From: Ascarosepion bandense
Lineage: Eukaryota > Mollusca > Cephalopoda > Sepiida > Sepiidae
Direction: 5' to 3'
Assembly (NCBI GenBank): GCA_037127315.1
Contig: JBBBDQ010001275.1
Location: 1,353,501-1,417,500 of the forward strand
Length of the DNA: 64,000 bases
The notes below the pieces were generated by a model. The model saw only the letters and a program-made list of their open reading frames with translations. It had not been told where the DNA came from and made no database searches. The number at the start of each line of letters is the position of its first letter. The stretch's first letter is position 1. A program made the translations under genes and the position numbers. Shown in pieces: positions 32,032 to 41,789 of this stretch.

Positions 32032-32336
32032 AATGAGAAGCAACTGGGTTATCAGATTGTTAAATGATTTACATAAATTATTAGGTAAATATAAAATGCT
32101 TGAAGCTACAAGATCCATTTTGAGAGTCTCTATTGGCCAAGGTTGTCTGCGTGATCTCTTTCTATAAAAACTTACTTAATGCCTATTATAGATATCAATG
32201 CCCATAATATGCATCAGTGAAAGTGAAGAAGATAGAGTTGTCATTGCCATCTCATGTTGCAATTTGTTAAGTAAAAGGTTAATGAACTTGACTTGCATTT
32301 TTCAGCTGATATAGCAACATTATCTAAAAGATCAAT

Positions 32337-32511
32337 GACCCCATGTCAGATAGTTGAACAGCAGAATAATTCCAGTGCTTGCCAAAGGCACTATTTTTCA
32401 TAATTATACCCCCATACATCTAGTGTATATGTTTATGTCTCTACCTCTCTGCATTAACACAATCAACTATTTATTTATATCAGATGATAGAAAGAGCATG
32501 TTTGCAATTAT
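32337..32511. repeat. dispersed repeat R3, copy 2
   Basis: Nearly identical to 28292-28470, differing by a few substitutions and a small deletion near 32464. Confidence 0.85.
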
Positions 32512-32760
32512 CTAAAAAGTCTACGATCCCCATGGGCACTTTTCTATTCTCAAACAACAGCTGATATGCAATTCTATCAGGTACCAAGCCTCTGGCTGAT
32601 CATGTGACAGATTTATTGGATTCTATAATATCTGGCATTAGACGCCCATAAGACACACAGTAAGGAACATTGTCTTTAATGATGATAAGTGTTCTTTCTT
32701 TTAATCTCCCATCATCTATTTCTAACAAACATACATCTTTAAAATTGGTGATGAATTCCA
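32480..32760 (-). pseudogene. unidentified coding remnant without ATG
   Basis: The minus strand is open for about 90 codons, interrupted by one TGA: YCLEFITNFKDVCLLEIDDG, RLKERTLIIIKDNVPYCVSY, GRLMPDIIESNKSVT, stop, then ARGLVPDRIAYQLLFENRKV, PMGIVDFLDN. The composition is protein-like rather than AT-run noise. I do not recognise the family. It adjoins repeat R3, so it is probably a transposable-element gene fragment. Confidence 0.45.
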
Positions 32761-32809
32761 AACAGTATTTCTTTTTGATTTTTCATATCAAGATTAAAGT
32801 AACAAATTG

Positions 32810-32866
32810 ATTTGCCTGAAGAAAGTCAACTTTGGACTCGAAACATGTATAGTGACACAAATAACA
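32810..32866 (+). ncRNA. degenerate hammerhead-like motif
   Basis: CTGAAGA (32816-32822), stem II AGTC-AACTTTG-GACT, GAA (32840-32842), palindromic stem III ACATGT (32843-32848), then A. Proximal stem I does not pair; a distal ATTTG/CAAAT helix is possible. Probably a decayed ribozyme copy. Confidence 0.4.
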
Positions 32867-33016
32867 TTATGGTCACTTAATGTATTAAGCAAACAGCAAG
32901 TAATAAATTATAATAAATCTAAACTTTAAAAGTAAATGTTTACGGTTTCCCACATTTTTTTTCCATCTATACCAATTTTTCTCATTGGAACAATCCCTAT
33001 TTGTATTTTCAATAAA

Positions 33017-33033
33017 TATATATATATATATAT
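33017..33033. repeat. (TA)n microsatellite
   Basis: Short TA run located 3' (minus-strand sense) of the hammerhead-bearing repeat at 33075. Confidence 0.85.
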
Positions 33034-33074
33034 TTTATTTTAAATCCAAAAGGATGATCAGATAGATAAATATA

Positions 33075-33129
33075 GTCATCCGCAGACAGATCTGTTTCGC
33101 CATATCACAGCTCATCAGTACATTTAGAC
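33075..33129 (-). ncRNA. type I hammerhead ribozyme with intact core
   Basis: Minus strand: stem I strand GTCTAAATGTA (33129-33119), CTGATGA (33118-33112), stem II GCTGT-GAT-ATGGC (33111-33099, five pairs including two G-U), GAA (33098-33096), palindromic ACAGATCTGT as stem III (33095-33086, giving A15.1-U16.1), C17 (33085), then TGCGGATGAC (33084-33075). Stem I forms four proximal pairs, a 4x3 internal loop, and GTC/GAC distally, as in natural type I hammerheads with loop-loop contacts. Cleavage would be after C17. Confidence 0.75.
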
Positions 33130-33309
33130 AACCGATTGCTTTTAACCCAGTGAGCTTATGAACTTCTACCACAGTGAGGAATATCTACTAACAAAAATGG
33201 TAGAATAAAAAAGAATATAAATGAAGTCATCTAGACTATATGTGTGTATGCTTATATATATATATATGTATGTGAGTGTGTGTATGTGTGTGAGCTTCAA
33301 ATAAAATCC

Positions 33310-33375
33310 GAAAATTATATAAGCATATGGCCATTTCAGCAAGGAAAATCCTCACTTCTTCAGCGGCAAAATTTA
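33310..33375 (-). ncRNA. hammerhead-like motif
   Basis: Minus strand: CTGAAGA (33363-33357), stem II AGTGAGG-ATTTT-CCTTGCT (seven pairs counting two G-U), GAA (33337-33335), perfect palindrome ATGGCCAT (33334-33327) as stem III, A17. Proximal stem I is poor (one G-U and one C-G); a distal AAATT/AATTT pairing is possible. Core words all fit CUGANGA...GAA-A...U-H. Confidence 0.5.
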
Positions 33376-33379
33376 TTTA

Positions 33380-33780
33380 TTATGCAGATACAGTACAAAA
33401 TTCAATTTAACGGAAGTATACTTAAAAAGAAACTCATGCCCAGAAGTATATATGCAAGAAGAAAAAATAAGATAACATGAGAAAAAATAATGGAAGCGAT
33501 GTTGAAAGAGAGAGTAGATTTTGTTCAGCTGTTGTCTGGACATTGATACAGATAGTAGGGAAGAAAGGGAAAATAAAGAAAAGAGAGACATTGAAAAGGA
33601 ATCAAGAGACAATCATTGAAAATGACTTTTACATTACATTTATGTTAAGAAATCAAAAGTTAAAAATTAAGCATGTTACAGGAAAATAAATAGGGGGATC
33701 ATTATTAATGAGATTAATGTTAATAGGATCTGTTTTGAGATTTTACCTTCATGCCATTTTCATTTTGAATTTTAAATATG
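33380..33780. other. unassigned AT-rich DNA
   Basis: A-rich, purine-rich on plus (AAAGAGAGAGTAG). Overlapping short frames on both strands; none credible. Confidence 0.4.
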
Positions 33781-33804
33781 TATATATATATATGAATATA
33801 TATA

Positions 33805-33843
33805 AATATAAATATCTAAACTTATTTATAAATGTAACGTTTT

Positions 33844-33877
<34 letters not shown>

Positions 33878-34139
33878 CCGTTCCCTATAGACTCCGAAAC
33901 GGCTGAACCGATTTTCTTGAAAATTTACACAGTTGTACTATGAGCATCTGGGGGTGTTCTTAGCTAGGTTTTGTGTCGAGGTACCCCCGATAAATATCGA
34001 AAATCGATAATCGAAAAAATCGGGTAATAGAAGGAGTGGTCCGATTTTAATCAAATTTGATACACTCATAGACAAAGATATAAGAAATGATATTCAGAAG
34101 TTTCAAGGTTGCAGTTCTTACAATAGTGCAGAAAATCGA
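33805..34139 (-). mobile_element. R2 repeat, reverse copy with (GT)n end
   Basis: The reverse complement of the 3' two-thirds of the 14455-14958 element: a (GT)n run (33847-33878), GAAACGGCTGAACCGATTTT, GGTCCGATTTTAATCAAATT. Ends where AAAATCGAG meets a (TA)n tract at 34143. Confidence 0.8.
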
Positions 34140-34276
34140 GAATATATATATATATATATATCAGGCAAGATGTTTGTGTGTGTGTCTGTTTATCTGTCTG
34201 TATGTCCTTTATACAAATCCACAATTTTTATCCGATTCTCACCAAACTTCACACAAATATTCTTTAGACTAGCAAC

Positions 34277-34446
34277 CTTCATTAGGGTCCCAGCAATGAG
34301 CAAATAGTGGAAGACTAAAAACAAATAATTAAAAACCCCAAAGAAAGTATAAAAGTCCATTTTCATGGTAAAAAAAACAGCAACATATTTATAAGAAATT
34401 ATTAACAATACATTTTTATAGCAAAATGACAATCAGTTCAACAATA
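34277..34446 (-). repeat. inverted near-identical copy of 30168-30345
   Basis: CCTTCATTAGGGTCCCAGCA ... AAATAGTGGAAGACTAAAAA ... CAAAATGACAATCAGTTCAA is the reverse complement of 30345-30168 with very few differences. Confidence 0.85.
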
Positions 34447-34585
34447 AAATTAAAACAAATTCACTGTAGATACTGAAATTTTATCTTTTACTTTCAGAAA
34501 ATACAAAAATTTTAAGGTGAATTTTAAAGAAATTCAGGATTCTCCTAAACTTTTTGCCTGTAGTGTAGTACACACAGGTACATTT

Positions 34586-34589
<4 letters not shown>

Positions 34590-34624
<35 letters not shown>
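34590..34624. repeat. (TA)n microsatellite
   Basis: Pure TA run ending 17 bases upstream of the hammerhead at 34642. Confidence 0.95.
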
Positions 34625-34626
<2 letters not shown>

Positions 34627-34641
34627 TTTGTAAAATAAAGA

Positions 34642-34684
34642 CAGAAGCTGATGAAGGTTCGCCTGAAATAGGCCTATACTTCTG
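34642..34684 (+). ncRNA. minimal type I hammerhead ribozyme, complete
   Basis: CAGAAG (34642-34647) pairs with CTTCTG (34679-34684) as stem I. CTGATGA (34648-34654) is followed by stem II AGG-TTCG-CCT (34655-34664), GAA (34665-34667), then ATAGGCCTAT (34668-34677), a 10-base palindrome forming stem III with A15.1-U16.1, and A17 (34678). Every universally conserved core position fits. The tiny palindromic stem III suggests cleavage as a dimer, as known for hammerheads of Penelope-like elements and retrozymes. It sits between two TA microsatellites; the host element is not identified. Confidence 0.8.
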
Positions 34685-34718
34685 ATTTACCATGAAATAA
34701 CGTGTCTGCCTTAATTCT

Positions 34719-34763
34719 TATATATATATATATATATATATAAAGAGAGAGAGAGAGAGAGAA
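34719..34763. repeat. (TA)n(GA)n microsatellite
   Basis: A TA run followed by AGAGAGAG. Confidence 0.95.
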
Positions 34764-34764
34764 T

Positions 34765-35220
34765 TGTGCAGAAGTCTTTGACCAATTTAAACTATTATAA
34801 ATTACCAGCTTAGTGAGTACATCACATCGAACAAACTGAACTTATTTTGACACATAATTGTTTCCCTGAAAACTACAATCTTGACCTCTTTAAATCTAGA
34901 GTAGACCATTATTTTGCCTACAAAACCTCATGAAGTGAACTTCTTGCCTTTTCTTACTCATACCCCACCATTCAGTAACCCCCCTACATTGAGTGACACT
35001 CAGGTCTTGTATTGAGTGAACACTACTCTTGAAAAATAAGCATACTTTAAGATTTGATGAATAGTATCTGCTTAATCCCCACTTTGCATAATTATTGCAT
35101 AAAAAAAAAATAAAGCAACTGTTAAAAAGCAAACTTGGAAGTAAAGAGAATGGACTGAGCTGATGCTATCATCTCTCTAATGAACTGGGCCAACACTGTC
35201 TTGGCATTATTTCTCTCTCC
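34765..35220. other. unassigned DNA
   Basis: No reliable gene or repeat. Confidence 0.4.
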
Positions 35221-35251
35221 ACAAGCATGACAGAAGGGATATATAAATATA

Positions 35252-35706
35252 AATGTGATTATAATTATACTAAGCTCGAAAACCTTCCTAGAAAACTGTC
35301 AAACAAAGGAAAAAATGGTTGTAAAAAAAGAAAGAGCTTAGGGAATGAAAGTCAGTCAAAAGTGTTTGGATCAAAATTAGCACGAAGCCCAAAGAAAAAA
35401 CCTGACATGAGTAACCATCTAACAGAAAGCGCTCAATACAAAGGTAGAGCAATCTAAATCCATGTTATTTAATTTAAACAGTGCTCGACAGACTAACCTC
35501 GAGCTATTATGAAACATGGTTATAATTATACTTGTCTTGAAAACTATCGAAAGAAAGGAAAATAGAGTTGTAAAAAAGAGAGCTTAGGGCATGAAAATCA
35601 GTCAAAAGTGTTTGGACTAAGATCAGCACGAAGCCCAAAGAAAAAACCCAACACGAGTAACCATCTAACAGAAAGCGCTCAATACAAAGGTAGAGCAAAC
35701 TAAATC
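35252..35706. repeat. ~200-bp direct duplication
   Basis: 35252-35459 and 35518-35706 share GATTATAATTATACT, GCTTAGGGAATGAAAGTCAG (and GGGCATGAAAATCAG), TAGCACGAAGCCCAAAGAAA and AGCGCTCAATACAAAGGTAG, separated by a ~58-bp spacer. The end word GCTCAATACAAAGTAGAGC also occurs at 61083-61101, so a dispersed family is likely. Confidence 0.8.
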
Positions 35707-35719
35707 TTTAGCTTTCCCT

Positions 35720-36935
35720 GACAATCCGTTTAGGAGAAACCTAGGGATGTTCGTCTGGCTCATTAGGTGCTATATATATATATATATATAGGTAAGGAGG
35801 TAACTAAGCATACATATCTGCGTGTATACACATATATACACATAAATATGTAAATATTAATCAGGTGTGAATGGAACAGTGCTCAATGTTGTATAACATT
35901 AAAAATATATATTAATAAATATACACATTATATTTAATGATAGGCACCCGATGATTGCTGAAAAATACATGAAGTCAGAGTTGTGCATGAAACATATATG
36001 TATATTTATTTACACACAATGGTTTTTATTATAATAGAGTGGATATATACATACATACAAATATAGGGAAAAATGTATGATGTGTCTTGTCCTTTAGGAC
36101 TTCAAACTTAATTCGTGATGTTGGTGCGACTACACACGTACACAAATGAGGTGCTAGGAATTTTAGTTTTTAATATAATGAAATAAATTGCCTTTGTCAT
36201 TTGCAAGAAGAAATAAATTAAACAAAATACTATTTCTCAATCAAATATTGATTATCTATTGATTAGTTATAACCAACTGAATATAGGATAGGTTGCGCTA
36301 GGAGTAATTTTGTTTAATCCTTTATGATACTACAAACCAAATTATTAGCCAAAGAATTATCATCATGTTCTTACATACCCTCATCAATATTAGACTCATG
36401 TGTATGTCATGTATGACAACAAGCTTGTTGAGAAATGACTAAACTCTCAGATATATACAACTGTTTTCTTAGATCAATGATTAAAAATAATTTCCACAAA
36501 TAAATTCTCTTGGTTTTAATTTTATACTGGTAATACAGAATAAAAAAAAAAATTAGCAAAATTGAACCACTTAAAAAGTGATTTCCAGCAGCAAAACGAC
36601 TCAAGCCAATAGAAATAACGAGAATGGAAAATAATGACACAATGAAAATGCTGACTTTTCATACTATATCAAACAAATAGGAAGAAAATTCTTGTCATCA
36701 CTGGAAAGGGCAATAACAGAAAATCAATTTTAGAAGCCTATTTTCTTGAAAAACTTCTTTGAAAAGAAATTCCACAAATGTTTAATGACAAACAATGTTG
36801 CCTATATGGAAATGGCAATTTCACCATTAACATTGAGTTTTTCTGAGTTACTTTGATATTTTGAATTTATTCAAGTTGCATAGGTTAGAATATACAAAGA
36901 AATTGATTGTCTTGCAAACATTTTCTATATATACT
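35720..36935. other. unassigned AT-rich DNA
   Basis: A (TA)n at 35770-35790; text at 36095-36155 resembles 26617-26690. No coding evidence. Confidence 0.4.
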
Positions 36936-36939
36936 GTGT

Positions 36940-37325
36940 CCCCTCGGGATGTAGGCGATTATCTCTCTCCACAATTTCATGTCCTTTGTAGCCCTTAGTA
37001 AATTTTGTCTTTTTGTTATTTTTCCTAAGCTCTGATCCGCTATCAATTTACTAAAGCTCACTAAATAAATTATGCAATGTTTTCCTCAATCACTCTTATC
37101 CTCGGTCCCTTGTATATTGTTCTCCACAACTTTCTGTCCCTTGTTACTCTTAATAATCTTTGTCATTTCTCCTAAACTCTGTTCTACCATCCATTTACTC
37201 AAGCTCTCAAAGTATGTAATGTGTTGTTTCCCCATCCCTCTTGCCTTCAAGCTGTCCTGTGAGTATCAGATTTTCCTAGACCTCTTTCCTCATTATGTGC
37301 CCTAGAAATTTTAACTGTCTACTCA
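36940..37325 (-). pseudogene. LINE-B C-terminal fragments, repeated
   Basis: The minus strand carries KFLGHIMRKEV-like and then KWMVEQSLGEMTKIIKSNKG, QKVVENNIQG, followed by a second, similar C-terminal piece (36940-37060). This is a duplicated LINE-B end like the tandem at 43446. Confidence 0.6.
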
Positions 37326-37369
37326 GAGTAAATTATTGACTAAGTCTGACTTATTCCTAAGTATGATGT

Positions 37370-37770
37370 TGTAACACCCAAATTGGAGGTCCAAGCAATT
37401 TCTCCGGGGACCATTTTCCACGCAGTAAAGTTGCCAGGGGTTGGTTGAAAAAGTCGAAGTCTCAAGCTGGGGGTACAAGATAAACTACTGAAGGAACGAA
37501 CTTCTACAACTTGGATGAGTTAAATCGATGCTTGATTTTCGTTCAGAGTTAGTCTTGCAGTTGGGGCAGGCAATGTGACACTCAGCTCTAACTCTAATTA
37601 ATGGGGATCAAATGCCAAACCGACCGACTCAGATGAACGGAGTTTCCCTTCTTCAGTGGGCCTGACACATGTAGCTACTTCAAGCACATGCCCGGCTGAA
37701 CTGATCGGCTCGGAAAAATCACTTGTATCTATATTGAAGTGATCGGAAGTCCACTAGAGACCACTGGGTT
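37370..37770. other. locally GC- and CpG-richer unidentified block
   Basis: Contains TCTCCGGGGACC, AAACCGACCGACTCAGATGA, CATGCCCGGCTGAACTGATC and GGCTCGG. By eye about 12 CpGs. No convincing long frame. Could be an unidentified repeat or an exon/promoter. Confidence 0.3.
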
Positions 37771-37799
37771 AAAACAAAACTAAAAGATAAGTATTGGCG

Positions 37800-38690
37800 A
37801 CTGTAAGTCTGAAAATTTCAAGGTACTAAAATTTTGCTTCCTTTGATGTGTAAACATCCCGCAGACATCTTGTCTGCAATTAGCCTCCAACGATGTTTTT
37901 TCCAGGATTTTTTTATCTTTTTATCTTAATAAAGCTTCGGTGTGAAAGCTGTTGGATGTTTTTATAGCCCTGACACTTTACCTGTAACCAGGCATTTTTT
38001 ATTGCCTGGAGAAAGGGAAAATTCTATTATCTTTTCTTTATTTTCTTAATGCGTGGTCAAGATACAGTAAAGACAGTTTTTGACCTGGACACCTAAAATC
38101 TATTTCCTAAACGTTTACCTTTTATCACATCAAATCACTTAGTCAAATATTTTATTAAAAGACTGGTAGGATTTAACAATAATCTGATGCCCTTTTCTCT
38201 TCCGCAGATTTACTTATAAAAGAAAATGTGTTTATTTATTTATTTTTTCCTTTTCTCTTTCACTTCGTACTTTTGTTAAACGAAACACATGTTTTTAAAC
38301 TATTTTTCTATTCTTAACCATTTTCTATTCTTAATCTATTATAATAAAATACATCTTTTACAAACACACCTTAATATACATCACAATGTTAAACTGTTTA
38401 TACAGGGTAAACATCTTTAGCTTTGGATAGCAACTTGTCTAAGAGAAGAAAATTTGGAATAAAAACCTCTATACCTACACTGTATAGAATCAGATAGGTT
38501 TAACTCTGACCTTGGTAAGTAATCTTTCTAGAGATCTTGTCTTGATAAAAACTGAGTTTCCAGTCTCCTAAACAGGTTGGTGTTAGTAAGGGCATACAGC
38601 TGTAAAACTCGTTCCAATACTTCATGATGGTTCAATTATGCATGATAGGTAGACCATGTAAAATGTGAACCCAGATTATCAAAGAAAATT
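37800..38690. other. unassigned AT-rich DNA
   Basis: No gene or repeat copy recognised. Confidence 0.4.
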
Positions 38691-38749
38691 TCAGGAAGTT
38701 GAAATTACAGCTAGACCTTAAACAAGATCAGGTGGCCTGGAAAAGAGTC

Positions 38750-38812
38750 CTTAAGAAGACCCTATTCAACCCATGCTAGCATGGAAATGGATGTTAAAAG
38801 ATGATGATGTAT
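38750..38812 (+). mobile_element. 3' tail of an RTE-like repeat (recall-based)
   Basis: ACCCATGCTAGCATGGAAAT followed by GGATGTTAAAAGATGATGAT is a phrase I recall as a common 3' end of cephalopod interspersed repeats, with the palindrome CATGCTAGCATG and a GAT-rich tail. Confidence 0.45.
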
Positions 38813-38814
38813 GC

Positions 38815-39650
38815 AAAGGATGCAATTTGTTTGTGTCAGTCAAATGAAAATGATCTTTGAATAAATGTGAGAATTTATCTACCACTACAGCTTTCCTGGT
38901 GAAATATGTTGAAACATAAAATGAAATGAAAACAGAATCATCAACACTGTTTGTCCTCTTAGTTCTCCTTATACCCCTCCATCTTTACTCCTCAGTCAAA
39001 GCCCCACCCACTTCTACAAGATGCAAGTCAGAGACTAACAAACATAGCAATTTCCTCATAGAACAGAAATTCTTTCTTGAGAAAGAAATAAAACTGGGAA
39101 TGCAACCAACATACACTGAATTCTAATCCTGTCTCTTTCCAGGGGCACATCTCAATTAGTATTTTGAAAAAGACATTGTCTTGTAGCAGAAGTTCCCAAC
39201 TTCACAGACTTAACAGTGATGATAATGGTGACACTTAGACTAGAGAATAATGTATGTGTTGCTTAGCAACTACAGGGAAGCTGATGCACACTGACCATCT
39301 CTGTCTAGAAAAGATGGAAAGAAAATAAAAACAAAGTCAGAGAAAACAAAGAGAGGGAGCAAACTCTACTTTGATTGTGAAATATATGGACAGTAAATTA
39401 TAAGATGTTAATACAGAGGAAGAAATATGAGGGACATATTAAGTATTGTTAAAATTAGCATTGCAAAACACATAAAGCCAATAATTTACTCATGTATTGA
39501 CAGTAGTGAAGAAATTTAGATTGCTATGTATACGTGTACTTACAGTGAAAGGTAACTAGTTTTATGAACTATAAATTTATCTTCAACCAATCAATGAAGT
39601 TCAATTCTAATAAGAACTAATGAAGGCAAAAAAAAAAAAAAATAAAGTTC
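38815..39650. other. unassigned DNA
   Basis: A 66-codon frame at 38926-39126 (MKTESSTLFVLLVLLIPLHL ...) begins with a signal-peptide-like hydrophobic stretch but has no recognisable domain and may be chance. An A run is at 39630-39643. Confidence 0.3.
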
Positions 39651-39653
39651 AGT

Positions 39654-39950
39654 ATAATAATTTAACGTCTACGGCTATATCGTGTTGAATACACCGGTTC
39701 CCGTCCGATCACCAAAGTTAAGCAACATCGAGCCTGGTCACTACTTAAATGGGTGACCATTTGGGAATACCAGGTTCTGTGAATGTAAGAACCAAGAATG
39801 GTCCACCGGTCCTCCAGGTTTGGAGGTTGGGTGCAGGGCTAACAACCCGGCCCCATAAAAAACAGTTTGTTACAGAAACAGCAAAAAAAGTTGCTGCCCT
39901 ATGCACCATCTGGGTATGATGGATAAATGATGATGATGATAATAATTTAA
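39654..39950 (+). mobile_element. full-length 5S-rRNA-derived SINE with 12-bp TSD
   Basis: The insert 39666-39938 is flanked by ATAATAATTTAA at 39654-39665 and 39939-39950. The head (39667-39786) is 5S rRNA-like: GTCTACGGCTATATCGTGTT, GATCACCAAAGTTAAGCAAC, ACTACTTAAATGGGTGACCA, TTGGGAATACCAGGTTCTGT. The unrelated body/tail CTCCAGGTTTGGAGGTTGGG ... CGGCCCCATAAAAAACAGTT is shared with 5085-5205, and the 3' end is GATGATGATGAT, a tail type of RTE-class LINEs. Confidence 0.9.
39667..39786 (+). rRNA. 5S rRNA-like head of the SINE (pseudogene)
   Basis: About 120 bases, the normal 5S length, with intact-looking internal promoter words (AGTTAAGC, GGGTGACC, GGGAATACC) but several substitutions. It is embedded in a SINE, so not a genuine ribosomal gene. 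Confidence 0.85.
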
Positions 39951-39969
39951 TAAAAATATTTATGCCTTT

Positions 39970-40060
39970 TTTTTTTTAATCATATCACCCTGAGCAAGGC
40001 GGTAACGCCACTGATGTGCAGAGGGCTATGTAGGAATGAAAAGATTGGAAAAGAGAAAGC
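39970..40060 (-). mobile_element. LINE-A 3' tail fragment
   Basis: The T run, AATCATATCACCCTGAGCAA, GGCGGTAACGCCACTGATGT on plus is the reverse complement of the LINE-A 3' terminus. Confidence 0.75.
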
Positions 40061-40079
40061 CGGAAACCACATCCTAAAC

Positions 40080-41235
40080 AAGGAACAAGGGATGAGCCTC
40101 TTCACCTGTTCAATAGACGTGGGTGGAGTGTGAACCAGGTGATAGTTTAGTCTATCTACTCCAAATGCCTATGTATAAAGTATATTCAGGCCACAAGAAT
40201 TCATTTGAAAAACTTTATTTATACAATAAAAACAACATAATAAAAAGGGACATGAGGAAAAATATCGAGTAAATGACAATATAAAAAAGTAAAACTGAAA
40301 AAGAAAAATATTACAGAATGAATTAAACTGGTTATCATTCCTCACTTGTCAGAACTTGGCCAAGGAATTAAAATATTGACTAAAAAGAAAAGGAAATACA
40401 AAGAAAAAAGATCCGCCTGGATCAATAATTTACACTAAGTCCTAACAACCAGTCCTCTTCTTTGCATAAGGATGGTTGTCTTGATTTAATACAAATTGTT
40501 TCAAGTGATAGTTGAAATGTGATTTGCTCAAAACTGAGAACATATCTTCATGGAATTTATTAATTATATTTGGTTTCTCTAACGAGAGCTTTAAACAAGT
40601 TTGTTAAGTGATAAGGTCTGTTTGCTTCGTTTGTCTTTTCATTATATTTTTTTAAATTTCCAAACAAATCACTATTCATTAAAATAGAAATTTTGGTTAA
40701 ACTATCTGAAGTTCATGTTTTTGCACATTTGAAGTTCTTGATAATGGCTGGGTTGGTGAATGCACTAAAATAAAGGGAACAAAAGGATGAACTTCAGATC
40801 GTTTAGCCACAAATTTACAACAACTGACTTCAAATTGAAAAAAAGGTAAAAAAGGCGATTTCCATAGTTTGTACTTTTGTCCTCATCTTAATTTGTCCTC
40901 ATTCACAATTTTTTGGCTGTTGTATGCCCCGGTCTTCAGGTTGATATTTGGAATTTTATACACAAGCCTTTATTTGGAATTTTATACACAAGCCTTTATT
41001 TAGTCCAGTGGGAGTAGATTGTTCTAATTCTGATACTATGCCTTTGAATATCTCAGTATGAGTTAATTCCCTTTGATAACTACACGTTTTTGTTATCTCT
41101 GTTGTGACCAGGGATTCAACTTGCAACACTTTGGGTCAAGTCACTCTTGAAACAATCAACCAACACCTTTATCCACCAGGCTATGTGTGATAAGTAATTT
41201 TTTTTCTTTTTTGGATGGAGGACCAGTTGCTGAAG
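40080..41235. other. unassigned DNA
   Basis: Contains a short exact tandem duplication (GGAATTTTATACACAAGCCT twice at 40949-41000). No gene. Confidence 0.45.
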
Positions 41236-41239
41236 AAAT

Positions 41240-41640
41240 GATGAAATGCAACATGGAAAACCATATTTCAGTTATTTCAAGTCTTTCTTTTTAATGAAAT
41301 TGTCCTGCATTCACTACAATATGGAAGGACAGACATCACATGATAATCCAGGACTCTCAGTACTTTACTCAGCTTTTGGAATGCATCCTTGGCCATTCCA
41401 ATATACCTTCGAATCTCAGTGTCACACTTTCCATCCTCTGTTAGAACATTTACCAGGTATTTAAATTTCTGTATCGGATTCATTTCAGTATCCTCAACTT
41501 GTAGTTTGCATTTTTGGCTCCTCATTTTACTGATGACCATGCATTTAGTTTTCTTGAAGTTATACTCAACTTTGTTAGCGCTACCTTCTGTAAAAAGTCT
41601 TGGAGTTTCTTTGGGTTTCCTTTCCATATCTGCTTTAAAT
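41240..41640 (-). pseudogene. LINE-B RT thumb-region fragment
   Basis: The frame 41627-41277 reads KKTKCMVISKMRSQKCKLQV, FKYLVNVLTEDGKCDTEIRR, YIGMAKDAFQKLSKVL, then VLDYHVMSVLPYCSECRTIS. This follows the RT palm in LINE-B (compare 63900 onwards and 21327). About ten residues are missing between KVL and VLDY. Confidence 0.8.
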
Positions 41641-41789
41641 AAGTGAACAAAAAAAAAAGCATTCTTCAGATCAGAAGTTTGTCTTTAAGCATGAAATAGT
41701 GTTCACTTTTATATCTCTGGTATTCAGCACACCTTAAAACTATATTTCTATCTTTATTTTATAAATATAAAATTAAATTTTGAAAGTAA

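Noticed and set aside
38926..39126. Small secreted protein with signal peptide
   Set aside because: Hydrophobic start only, no recognised domain, no Cys pattern or splice context; retained only as unassigned DNA.
39667..39786. Functional 5S rRNA gene
   Set aside because: Substitutions and exact embedding in a SINE with target duplication make it a SINE head; no tandem 5S cluster.
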